Source: Pseudomonadota bacterium
Lineage (GTDB): Bacteria > Pseudomonadota > Alphaproteobacteria > Rhizobiales > Devosiaceae
Assembly (NCBI GenBank): GCA_023431205.1
Contig: JAEYXQ010000017.1
Coordinates: 1 to 6,408 of the forward strand
Length of the DNA stretch: 6,408 nt
Direction of reading: 5' to 3'
A program made the position numbers and the translations under genes. Of this stretch, positions 1-5,971 are shown in pieces; within the stretch, counting starts at the first letter, position 1; each line of letters begins with the position of its first letter. Under the pieces are notes generated by a model. It did not search any database and was not told the origin of the DNA. It saw only the letters and a list, made by a program, of their open reading frames with translations.

Positions 1-390
<390 letters not shown>

Positions 391-459
391 TACCTCCGCT
401 GGCCGGGTGCCACCTTGCTTCGGCCGCATTGCCGATCTAGCCTAAAGGTGAGCGAAAAA

Positions 460-480
460 GGTGCAGCACAAGACTGCATC
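460..480 (+). other. Small hairpin in the rnpB-deacetylase spacer
   Basis: Bases 460-466 (ggtgcag) pair with 474-480 (ctgcatc), giving a 7-bp stem with one G-U pair and a 7-base loop. No T-run follows, so it is not a standard intrinsic terminator. It is the only stable local fold I found in the 172-base spacer 391-562. It could mark the 3' trailer of the rnpB transcript or be chance. Confidence 0.25.
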
Positions 481-562
481 GGACTTCGGATCCACGGACC
501 GTTGCCCCCGAACTCGATGAAGCCGCCGCATCACGCGCCGGCCACGAGAAGGGTTTTGAGCC

Positions 563-1417
563 ATGTCTCCCACCTCCCGCTTTGCCGTGATTCATGAAGA
601 CGACGTAGGCATGAACCACGGCGCCAATGTCGCTTTCCTCGAGCTGCAGGAGGCCGGCATCTGTTCGGCCGGCTCGGTGATGGTGCCATGTCCGTGGTTC
701 GCCGAGGCGGCCCGGATTGCGCGTCACAATCCGCAACTCGATCTCGGTGTCCACCTGACTCTCAACTCGGAGGCCAGGGGCTACAAGTGGCGCCCGCTGA
801 CGGGCGTCAGTGACAACGGCCTGACCGACGCCAACGGCTTCTTCTGGGACAACGTGCCCGACGTGCGGGGCCATGCCCGGCCAGAAGCGGTGGAAGCCGA
901 GCTGCGCACGCAGGTGCAGGCTGCGCTCGATGCCGGTATCGATGTGACCCACCTCGACTGCCACATGGGCACGGCGATGATGCCGGAGTTTGTCGGCATC
1001 TACGAACGTCTCGGCGCCGAGTTCGGGTTGCCGCTGTTGCTGATGCAGGAGTACCGGACGTTCTCGGTGATGGGCTATGTGGGGCCGGTGACCACCGAGG
1101 AGTACGACCGGGCCCGTGATCGGGCCGCCCAGCGCGGCAATCCGGTGGTGGCCCTGCAGGCGGAGACGCCGTGGGCGTGGCCCGAGGGGCAGGATGCGGC
1201 ATACCGCGCGCTGTTCTCCAGCCTCCCAGCGGGGACGAGCTGGCTGGCGCTCCATTTCAACACGGAGGGCGAGATCAGCGTTATCGACAGCGAGGCGCAC
1301 TTCCGGATCAGCGAGTACGAGCTTTTCCGCAGCGGCAGGGCCGGGAAGATGCTGGAAGCGGAGGGGATTGCGCCGGTGGCGGTGCGGCCCTGGCGGGAGC
1401 AGTTGCGGGCCGCGTAA
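563..1417 (+). CDS. ChbG/HpnK (YdjC)-family carbohydrate deacetylase
   Basis: The 284-residue protein resembles the YdjC/ChbG family of metal-dependent deacetylases, which remove N-acetyl groups from sugars such as chito-oligosaccharides. Visible motifs are HEDDVGMNHG (11-20), equivalent to the family's N-terminal DD metal and catalytic site, SGSVMVPCPWF-like hydrophobic strands (about 36-46), DLGVHLTLN (60-68) with His64, and VTHLDCHMGT (128-137) with His130 and His134. Asp14, His64 and His134 are the likely metal ligands, by analogy with the family. There is no signal peptide, so it is probably cytosolic. AAGGG at 549-553 lies 9 bases before the ATG and supports this start. The stop is 8 bases from the stop of the convergent signalling operon. 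The substrate is unknown. Hopanoid synthesis (HpnK) is not suggested, because no hopanoid gene is nearby. Confidence 0.88.
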   Translation: MSPTSRFAVIHEDDVGMNHGANVAFLELQEAGICSAGSVMVPCPWFAEAARIARHNPQLDLGVHLTLNSEARGYKWRPLTGVSDNGLTDANGFFWDNVPDVRGHARPEAVEAELRTQVQAALDAGIDVTHLDCHMGTAMMPEFVGIYERLGAEFGLPLLLMQEYRTFSVMGYVGPVTTEEYDRARDRAAQRGNPVVALQAETPWAWPEGQDAAYRALFSSLPAGTSWLALHFNTEGEISVIDSEAHFRISEYELFRSGRAGKMLEAEGIAPVAVRPWREQLRAA

Positions 1418-1433
1418 CGGTGGCCCTACACCG
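1418..1433. terminator. Possible hairpin at the convergent junction
   Basis: cggtg (1418-1422) pairs perfectly with caccg (1429-1433) around a 6-base loop, exactly at the meeting point of the two convergent genes. The loop contains the minus-strand TAG stop (1426-1428). Neither side has a T-run, and a 5-bp stem is short. A bidirectional terminator role is only a suggestion. Confidence 0.25.
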
Positions 1434-2463
1434 GAAACTTCAGAACCACCTGGGTGCCGGGGCGCTGGTTGGTGTAGGCGACGGAGGCGCCGAGGCTGTG
1501 GGCCATTGCCTTGACGATGCGGCTGCCCAGCCCGGTTCCCTGCGGCTTGCCGGTGCCGTCCCAACCAATGCCGTCGTCTTCGACGCGCAGGTCGATGGTG
1601 GTCTGCTCGATCGAGCGGAGCACGATGCGCACCTCGCCGCCGACCCCGATCGGATAGGCGTACTTGATGGCGTTGGTGACGAGTTCGGTGACGACGACGC
1701 CGACGGAGGCCGCCTTCTCGGTGGGGATGGCCACGTTGTGGGCGTCGATGGCGATGCGGGCGAGGGCGCCCGCCGCCTGCATGGTGGTCTCGAGTTCTCT
1801 CGCGAGGCCCTTGAGGTAGTCGCCGAGCTGGACCGAACGGACGTCGTCGGTGGTGTAGAGGTGCCGGTGCACCCCGGCGATGGCCTGGATGCGCGCCTGG
1901 GTTTCTGCCAAGGCGTTGCGGGCTTCCTCGTTGTCGATGGCGTTGGCCTGCAGGCCGACAAGGGCGGCAACCATGGCGAGGCTGTTGGCAACGCGGTGGT
2001 TGACCTCGCCCAGGAGCATTTCGGCCCGCTCGCGGGCCTCGCGCATTTCCTGCTCGGCGGTGGCCTTGGCGCGGTTGAGCCGCAGCAGGTCGACGGCATG
2101 GCCGATGGAACTCGCCAGCAGCTCAAGAAAGTCGGTGTCGACTGTCTTGAGGACGTAGTCGGCTGCACCGGCCTTCAGCGCGGCGATGGCCACCGCCGTT
2201 TCCGCGGTTCCGGTGACATAGACGACGGCGGGACGATCTTCGAGTTCCGCCATGGCGGCCAGCACGTCGATGCCGGTGCCGGTGGGCAGGTAGTGATCAA
2301 GGCCGACCACATCGATGCCGCCCTGGCGCAGGCGCGCCAGTCCCTCTTCGCCGGTGTGGGCGCATTCGACGATATAGCCGCGCCGCTCCAGCGCCTTCTG
2401 CACGAGGCGGCAGAGGCCCGGATCGTCATCGATATAGAGGATGTGCGGCGTGCGGTCCGGCAT
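1426..2463 (-). CDS. Receiver-HisKA_2 histidine kinase fusion (response regulator/kinase)
   Basis: This 345-residue soluble protein places a receiver before a kinase, the reverse of an ordinary hybrid kinase. The receiver (about 5-120) has the acidic pocket Asp12-Asp14, phospho-acceptor Asp56 (in GLDHYLP), Thr84 and Lys106. Residue 107 is Thr where a Pro usually follows the Lys. A short helical linker (120-150) leads to a HisKA_2-type phospho-acceptor helix with His156 in LLGEVNHRVANSLAMV. The ATPase domain shows an N box with Asn264 (TELVTNAIKYAY), G1 at DDGIGW (296-301) and G2 at GTGLGSRIV (309-317). There is no membrane segment, sensor domain or DNA-binding domain. It is the last gene of the operon. 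A single base separates its ATG from the upstream TAA and no clear Shine-Dalgarno is present, so translation is probably coupled. Family knowledge: kinases of the HWE/HisKA_2 type include the PhyR kinases. Its actual target is not shown here. Confidence 0.9.
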   Translation of the reverse strand: MPDRTPHILYIDDDPGLCRLVQKALERRGYIVECAHTGEEGLARLRQGGIDVVGLDHYLPTGTGIDVLAAMAELEDRPAVVYVTGTAETAVAIAALKAGAADYVLKTVDTDFLELLASSIGHAVDLLRLNRAKATAEQEMREARERAEMLLGEVNHRVANSLAMVAALVGLQANAIDNEEARNALAETQARIQAIAGVHRHLYTTDDVRSVQLGDYLKGLARELETTMQAAGALARIAIDAHNVAIPTEKAASVGVVVTELVTNAIKYAYPIGVGGEVRIVLRSIEQTTIDLRVEDDGIGWDGTGKPQGTGLGSRIVKAMAHSLGASVAYTNQRPGTQVVLKFPV

Positions 2464-2464
2464 T

Positions 2465-2911
2465 TTACTCGGATTCGGGTACCTGGATCACCGAGAAGAA
2501 CAGGCCGAGCTGGCGGATGGCGTTGGCGAAGCCATCGTAGTCCACCGGCTTGGTGATGTAGACATTGGCGCCGAGGTCGTAGCAGCGCTGGATCTCGCGC
2601 TGGTCGTCGGTGGTGGTCAGCACCACGACCGGGGTGCGGCGCGTGTGCTCGTTGCCCTTGACCTTTTCGAGGATGTCGACGCCGGTCATGTCGGGCAGGT
2701 TGAGGTCGAGCAGCACCAGGAGCTGGCGGCCGCTGCTGACTTCGCCGGTGCCGTCCTTGCCCATCAGGTAGGTCAGGGCCGAGGTGCCGTCGGTGAAGGG
2801 CACGATCTCGTTGCTGACGCCGGCGCGGCGGATGTTCTTTTCGATCAGGCGGGCGTGACCCTCGTCGTCCTCGATCATCACGATGGTGACAGGCTTGGCG
2901 TCATTGCTCAT
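2465..2911 (-). CDS. Single-domain response regulator, Rcp1-like
   Basis: This is a 148-residue stand-alone receiver. Key residues are Glu14-Asp15-Asp16, phospho-acceptor Asp69 in LVLLDLNLPD, Thr99/Thr100 and Lys121-Pro122. The long segment between the second strand and Asp69, together with the DLNLPDMTG and ITKPVDYDGF motifs, matches the Rcp1-type receivers that partner phytochrome-like and CHASE3 kinases. No output domain follows, so it probably relays phosphate or binds a partner. Its ATG overlaps the kinase stop by four bases (ATGA, 2908-2911). GGAGA (2926-2922 on the minus strand) lies 10 bases upstream, inside the kinase gene. The natural reading is kinase to this receiver, and then perhaps on to the fusion kinase encoded next. 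Confidence 0.93.
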   Translation of the reverse strand: MSNDAKPVTIVMIEDDEGHARLIEKNIRRAGVSNEIVPFTDGTSALTYLMGKDGTGEVSSGRQLLVLLDLNLPDMTGVDILEKVKGNEHTRRTPVVVLTTTDDQREIQRCYDLGANVYITKPVDYDGFANAIRQLGLFFSVIQVPESE

Positions 2912-4398
2912 TTCGAAACCGTCTCCAGAAAGCTGCGCAGGTCCCGTGGCAGCGTGATGATGAAAGTCGTGCCCTGGCCCAGTTCTGACCGGAGCGTTAT
3001 GTCGCCGCCCAGGCTGCGCACCATGGTACGCACATGGGCAAGCCCGATGCCTTCGCCGGGCTGGCTCTGGGTGCCGGCACGGCGGAACAGCTCGAACACC
3101 CGCTCGTGGTCGGAGGCGGCAATGCCCCTGCCGTTGTCCTCGACCTCGATCTCGATGCGATTGCCAGCCATTTGCCTGGCCCGGATCCTGACCGTCAGCG
3201 CACGGTCCGGATCCTGATACTTCACCGCGTTGTCGAGCAGGTTACCCAGGATCTGCTCCAACGACAGGCGGTCCGTTATCACGCGCGGAACGGCGATGTC
3301 GACCTCGATCGTCCCGCCCCCGCCGGCAACCTGGTGGTGAATTGCCGCAGCGGAGGCCTCCGCGAGTTCGTCGAGGTTGACGGACTCCGGCTTCAACTGG
3401 CGCCGGCCTTCGCGCGAGATCTTTAGGATGGCGTTGATCAGCGCATCCATCTTGCGGGTGGCGGCTCGAATGAAGGTGATGGCCTCGGGCAGGTCCTCGG
3501 TGGCGGCGGTGCGGGCGGCGGCGAAGGCCGGATCGGCGTCGTCGCGGCCCTGCATGAAGGCGGAGAGTTCGCCGACGCTGGTTTCGAGCTCGCTGGTGAA
3601 GCCCATGATGTTGACCAGCGGCGCCCGAAGGTCGTGGGTGACGATATAGGCGAAGCGCTGGATTTCCTCATTGGCGCGGCCGAGGTCGACGGTGCGCTCG
3701 CGCACGCGCTGCTCGAGGCTGGTATTGGCGAGTTCGACCTCCTGGCGCGCCTTGCCGAGTTCGCGGGTGTAGGACACCACGGTCCAGGCGAAGGCACCCA
3801 CCACCACGAAGATCACGAAGGCGCCGGCGATGTTGGTCCAGCGCAGGGCGTTGGCGGCGTTTCGCTGATCCTCTGCGCCGACCGTCAGGCGCTCGTCGGC
3901 GGCACCGATCAGGGCGTCAAAGAAGGTGCGGGAGCGATCCATGGCCTCCTTGCCGCGGTCGGTGCGCACGATCTCGACAGCCTGGTCGGCGGCGCCATCG
4001 CGCGCGAGGTCGATCGTCTCGGCCATTTCGGCCAGCTTGTAGTCGATGTCGGCCCGCAGGGTCTGCATCGGTTCGGCCGCCTGGGGGTAGGGGACCAGGA
4101 CCTCCTGCAGGCGCTCGTAGCTCTGCTCCACCCGGCCGAGGGCGGTCGTATAGGGCTCGAGATAGGTCTCGTCCTGGGTCAGGATGTAGCCGCGCTGGCC
4201 GGTTTCGGCGTCCTGCAGGGCGGTGCGCAGGTCGACGGCGGCGGTGCGGGCGTCACGCGCCTCGATCACTTCGTTGAAGTAGACCTGGGTCTGTTCAACG
4301 AGCCAGATGGTGGTGCCGACGATGCCTGCCAGCGCCAGAAAGCCAACAAGCAGCAGGATCACGCCCGAGCGGACAAAGACGTTGCTCGATATGGGCAA
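2908..4398 (-). CDS. Membrane sensor histidine kinase with CHASE3 domain
   Basis: From the TTG start chosen here the protein has 496 residues. In order it shows TM1 (about 12-33), a periplasmic CHASE3 domain with its signature TGQRGYILTQDETYLEPY (about 66-83), TM2 (about 189-210), a cytoplasmic coiled coil (about 211-247), HisKA with His255 in VTHDLRAPLVNIMGF, and an ATPase domain. The ATPase domain carries Asn390 (NLLDNAVKY), G1 DNGRG (421-425), FELFRR (435-440) and G2 GEGIGL (448-453). The ligand of CHASE3 is unknown. An ATG at 4431 would add 11 residues but has no ribosome site. The TTG is preceded by GGGGG with an 8-base gap and puts MPISSNVFVRS directly before TM1. The gene heads the operon and overlaps the receiver gene by four bases. 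A longer than usual segment separates the two HisKA helices (about 272-301). Confidence 0.94.
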   Translation of the reverse strand: MPISSNVFVRSGVILLLVGFLALAGIVGTTIWLVEQTQVYFNEVIEARDARTAAVDLRTALQDAETGQRGYILTQDETYLEPYTTALGRVEQSYERLQEVLVPYPQAAEPMQTLRADIDYKLAEMAETIDLARDGAADQAVEIVRTDRGKEAMDRSRTFFDALIGAADERLTVGAEDQRNAANALRWTNIAGAFVIFVVVGAFAWTVVSYTRELGKARQEVELANTSLEQRVRERTVDLGRANEEIQRFAYIVTHDLRAPLVNIMGFTSELETSVGELSAFMQGRDDADPAFAAARTAATEDLPEAITFIRAATRKMDALINAILKISREGRRQLKPESVNLDELAEASAAAIHHQVAGGGGTIEVDIAVPRVITDRLSLEQILGNLLDNAVKYQDPDRALTVRIRARQMAGNRIEIEVEDNGRGIAASDHERVFELFRRAGTQSQPGEGIGLAHVRTMVRSLGGDITLRSELGQGTTFIITLPRDLRSFLETVSK

Positions 4399-4403
4399 TG
4401 CGG

Positions 4404-4411
4404 TTTCCCCC
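4404..4411 (-). promoter_or_regulatory. Ribosome binding site supporting the TTG start of the CHASE3 kinase
   Basis: On the minus strand this reads GGGGGAAA and ends about 5-8 bases before a TTG at 4398-4396. GGGGG can pair with the anti-Shine-Dalgarno sequence through one G-U wobble. The in-frame ATG at 4431-4429 has no purine-rich site in front of it. This favours the shorter protein, although TTG starts are uncommon. Confidence 0.5.
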
Positions 4412-4460
4412 GGATAGTGCTGGAAACACATCGCTTAAAGCGCGGGTGGGGGCAATACGC

Positions 4461-4497
4461 ATTCGGCTCGACGGGGATTTTTCCGTGAAGCCCGAAT
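4461..4497. promoter_or_regulatory. Imperfect inverted repeat in the divergent promoter region
   Basis: attcggctcgacgg (4461-4474) faces ccgtgaagcccgaat (4483-4497). They pair as a 12-bp stem with one bulged C (4491) and a two-by-two mismatch, around an 8-base loop, ggattttt. It lies between the divergent kinase and rsmH genes, in the 182-base region 4399-4580 that must hold both promoters. It could be an operator, or a hairpin in either 5' leader. A second short palindrome, cgcttaaagcg, lies at 4432-4442. I found no convincing -35/-10 pair on either strand here. Confidence 0.4.
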
Positions 4498-4571
4498 GGG
4501 AAACAGAATCTTAAGCGTCCTTGGCGACATTGATGCGGAGTTTACAGGGCCTCCCGCCGGCGGCCGCGAAT

Positions 4572-4575
4572 GGAG
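4572..4575 (+). promoter_or_regulatory. Ribosome binding site for the GTG start of rsmH
   Basis: GGAG is five bases before the GTG at 4581. It is the only good Shine-Dalgarno match near the possible starts of rsmH (TTG 4521, ATG 4533, GTG 4581, ATG 4590, ATG 4620). For ATG 4590 the gap would be 14 bases, which is too long. This is why 4581 was chosen, with moderate certainty. Confidence 0.45.
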
Positions 4576-4580
4576 TGCGA

Positions 4581-5591
4581 GTGGTAGCAATGGGCAAGCG
4601 TTCCCTGCCCGAGAGCGGCATGGCCGGCGGCCCGCACATTCCCGTCCTCCTGGACGAGGTGCTGGCGGCGCTCGCGCCTCTTGAAGGCCGCCGGATCGTC
4701 GACGGCACGTTCGGGGCAGGCGGGTATTCGCGGGCCATGCTCGAGGCCGGTGCCAGCGTCATCGCCATTGACCGCGACCCCAGCGTGAAGCCGCATGTGG
4801 ATGCCCTCGTGGCCGAGTTCGGCGAGCAGTTCCAGTTCGTGGCGGGGAGCTTTGCGGAACTCGACGTCCACGCCGGCGATCGCGGGCCGATCGACGCGGT
4901 GGTGCTCGATATCGGTGTATCCTCGATGCAGCTCGATACGGCGGAGCGCGGCTTTTCGTTCATGCGCGAGGGCCCGCTCGACATGCGCATGGCGAGCGAA
5001 GGCGAGAGCGCGGCCGACCTCGTCAACACGCTGGAGGCCGAGGAACTGGCCAACCTGCTCTATGCCTATGGCGAGGAGCGCAAGTCGCGCCGGATCGCGC
5101 AGGCCATCGTGACGGCACGGGCGGACGCGCGGATCGAAACCACAACCGAGCTGGCGCGGCTGATAGAAAAGGCCATCGGTCGCAAGCCCGGCGACGCGCA
5201 CCCGGCGACCCGCAGCTTCCAGGCGCTGCGCATCGCGGTGAACGGGGAATTCGAGCAGCTGGTGGAGGCGCTGTTTGCCGCCGAGCGGCTGCTGCCGGAA
5301 GGCGGACGGCTGGCCGTGGTCAGCTTTCACTCGCTGGAAGACCGGATTGTGAAGCGTTTCTTCGACCCCGAGAAGGGCGGGCCGGCGCAGTCGCGGCACC
5401 TGCCGCAGGCCGAGATGGAGCCACGCCGCTGGGTGGATGTCGCCAAGGCAGTCAAGCCGGGCGAGGCAGAGCTGGCGCGCAATCCGAGGGCGCGGTCGGC
5501 GGTGCTGCGGTGCGCAACGCGCGCTGCCGCGCCGGCGCGTCCCACGAGCCTCAAGGGGCTGGGCGTGCCCACGGTCAGGGGTGCGGCATGA
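4581..5591 (+). CDS. rsmH: 16S rRNA (cytosine1402-N4)-methyltransferase RsmH (MraW)
   Basis: RsmH transfers a methyl group from SAM to N4 of C1402 in 16S rRNA, tuning the ribosomal P site. From GTG 4581 the protein has 336 residues, close to the family size (E. coli has 313). Motifs are HIPVLLDEV (19-27), SAM motif DGTFGAGGYS (41-50), AIDRD (62-66), VVLDIGVSSMQLD (107-119), GPLDMRM (131-137), SFHSLEDRIVK (248-258) and NPRARSAVLR (301-310), so the enzyme looks intact. The start is uncertain: ATG 4590 and ATG 4620 keep every motif, while TTG 4521 would add an unusual leader. It opens the dcw cluster here, with no mraZ in front. Its TGA overlaps the ATG of ftsL (ATGA, 5588-5591). About 25 C-terminal residues rich in Ala, Pro and Arg follow the last motif. 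Confidence 0.96.
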   Translation: MVAMGKRSLPESGMAGGPHIPVLLDEVLAALAPLEGRRIVDGTFGAGGYSRAMLEAGASVIAIDRDPSVKPHVDALVAEFGEQFQFVAGSFAELDVHAGDRGPIDAVVLDIGVSSMQLDTAERGFSFMREGPLDMRMASEGESAADLVNTLEAEELANLLYAYGEERKSRRIAQAIVTARADARIETTTELARLIEKAIGRKPGDAHPATRSFQALRIAVNGEFEQLVEALFAAERLLPEGGRLAVVSFHSLEDRIVKRFFDPEKGGPAQSRHLPQAEMEPRRWVDVAKAVKPGEAELARNPRARSAVLRCATRAAAPARPTSLKGLGVPTVRGAA

Positions 5592-5971
5592 TCCGCAGCA
5601 TCAACATCTTCCTGATCTTCACCAGCGTGCTGATGCTCGCCGGTGTTTACGCGCTGAAATTTTCGATCGAGGACACTGCGGCGCAGCGGACGGCGCTGAT
5701 CGCCCATATCGACGAGCAGGAAGGGGAACTCTCCATCCTCAAGGCGGAAGAGGCGGTGCTGAGCCAGCCCGGCCATATCGAGCCGATCGTGCGGCGGCAC
5801 CAGGCGACGCTCGGCATCGAGCCGGTGAAGCAGGAGCAGTTCGGGTCCTTCCTCGACCTGCCGATGCGGCCGGCCAAGCCGAACTCGGAGGCCATGGACG
5901 CCCTGTTCCTGTCGCTCGAGGCGGGCGTTGACCCGATCGATGCCATTCTCGAACTCGAAGGGATCGAATAG
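5588..5971 (+). CDS. ftsL: Cell division protein FtsL
   Basis: This 127-residue bitopic protein has the FtsL layout: a very short cytoplasmic tail (MIRSIN), one membrane segment (about 7-23), and a periplasmic coiled coil (about 26-58). The conserved alphaproteobacterial stretch PGHIEPIVRRHQATLGIEP lies at 61-79. FtsL forms a complex with FtsB and FtsQ that activates septal wall synthesis by FtsW and FtsI. Position between rsmH and ftsI supports the call more strongly than sequence, because FtsL proteins diverge quickly. The start is the ATG of the ATGA overlap, with AGGGG (5577-5581) six bases upstream. A GTG upstream at 5510 would add 26 Arg/Gly-rich residues that are only an out-of-frame reading of the rsmH tail. 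The acidic last 25 residues are not something I can assign a role. Confidence 0.9.
   Translation: MIRSINIFLIFTSVLMLAGVYALKFSIEDTAAQRTALIAHIDEQEGELSILKAEEAVLSQPGHIEPIVRRHQATLGIEPVKQEQFGSFLDLPMRPAKPNSEAMDALFLSLEAGVDPIDAILELEGIE

Noticed and set aside
415..443. Possible promoter TTGCTT, 17-base gap, TAGCCT before the deacetylase
   Set aside because: The -10 match is poor and such matches are common by chance; not enough to call.
437..1564. Minus-strand open frame opposite the deacetylase
   Set aside because: It spans two converging real genes and reads as Arg/His/Pro-rich low-complexity protein, a shadow of the deacetylase codons.
1171..2556. Long plus-strand open frame antisense to the fusion kinase
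   Set aside because: It overlaps two well-supported minus-strand genes, has no recognisable domain, and is the usual open antisense frame of GC-rich codons.
3634..4488. Plus-strand open frame of 284 codons opposite the CHASE3 kinase
   Set aside because: It lies opposite clear CHASE3 and HisKA coding sequence, and its Gly/Val/Asp-rich translation has no family motif.
4447..4500. Two TGGG copies (4447-4450 and 4497-4500) as possible MraZ boxes
   Set aside because: MraZ sites are closely spaced tandem TGGGN repeats; these are 50 bases apart and single.
4460..4520. -35/-10 candidates on either strand of the divergent region (TTCCGT/CAGAAT on plus, TTCACG/CCGAAT on minus)
   Set aside because: Each has one weak hexamer; neither stands out from background.
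4521..4580. N-terminal extension of RsmH from TTG 4521
   Set aside because: No ribosome site, no resemblance to RsmH N termini, and a better-placed GTG with GGAG exists at 4581.
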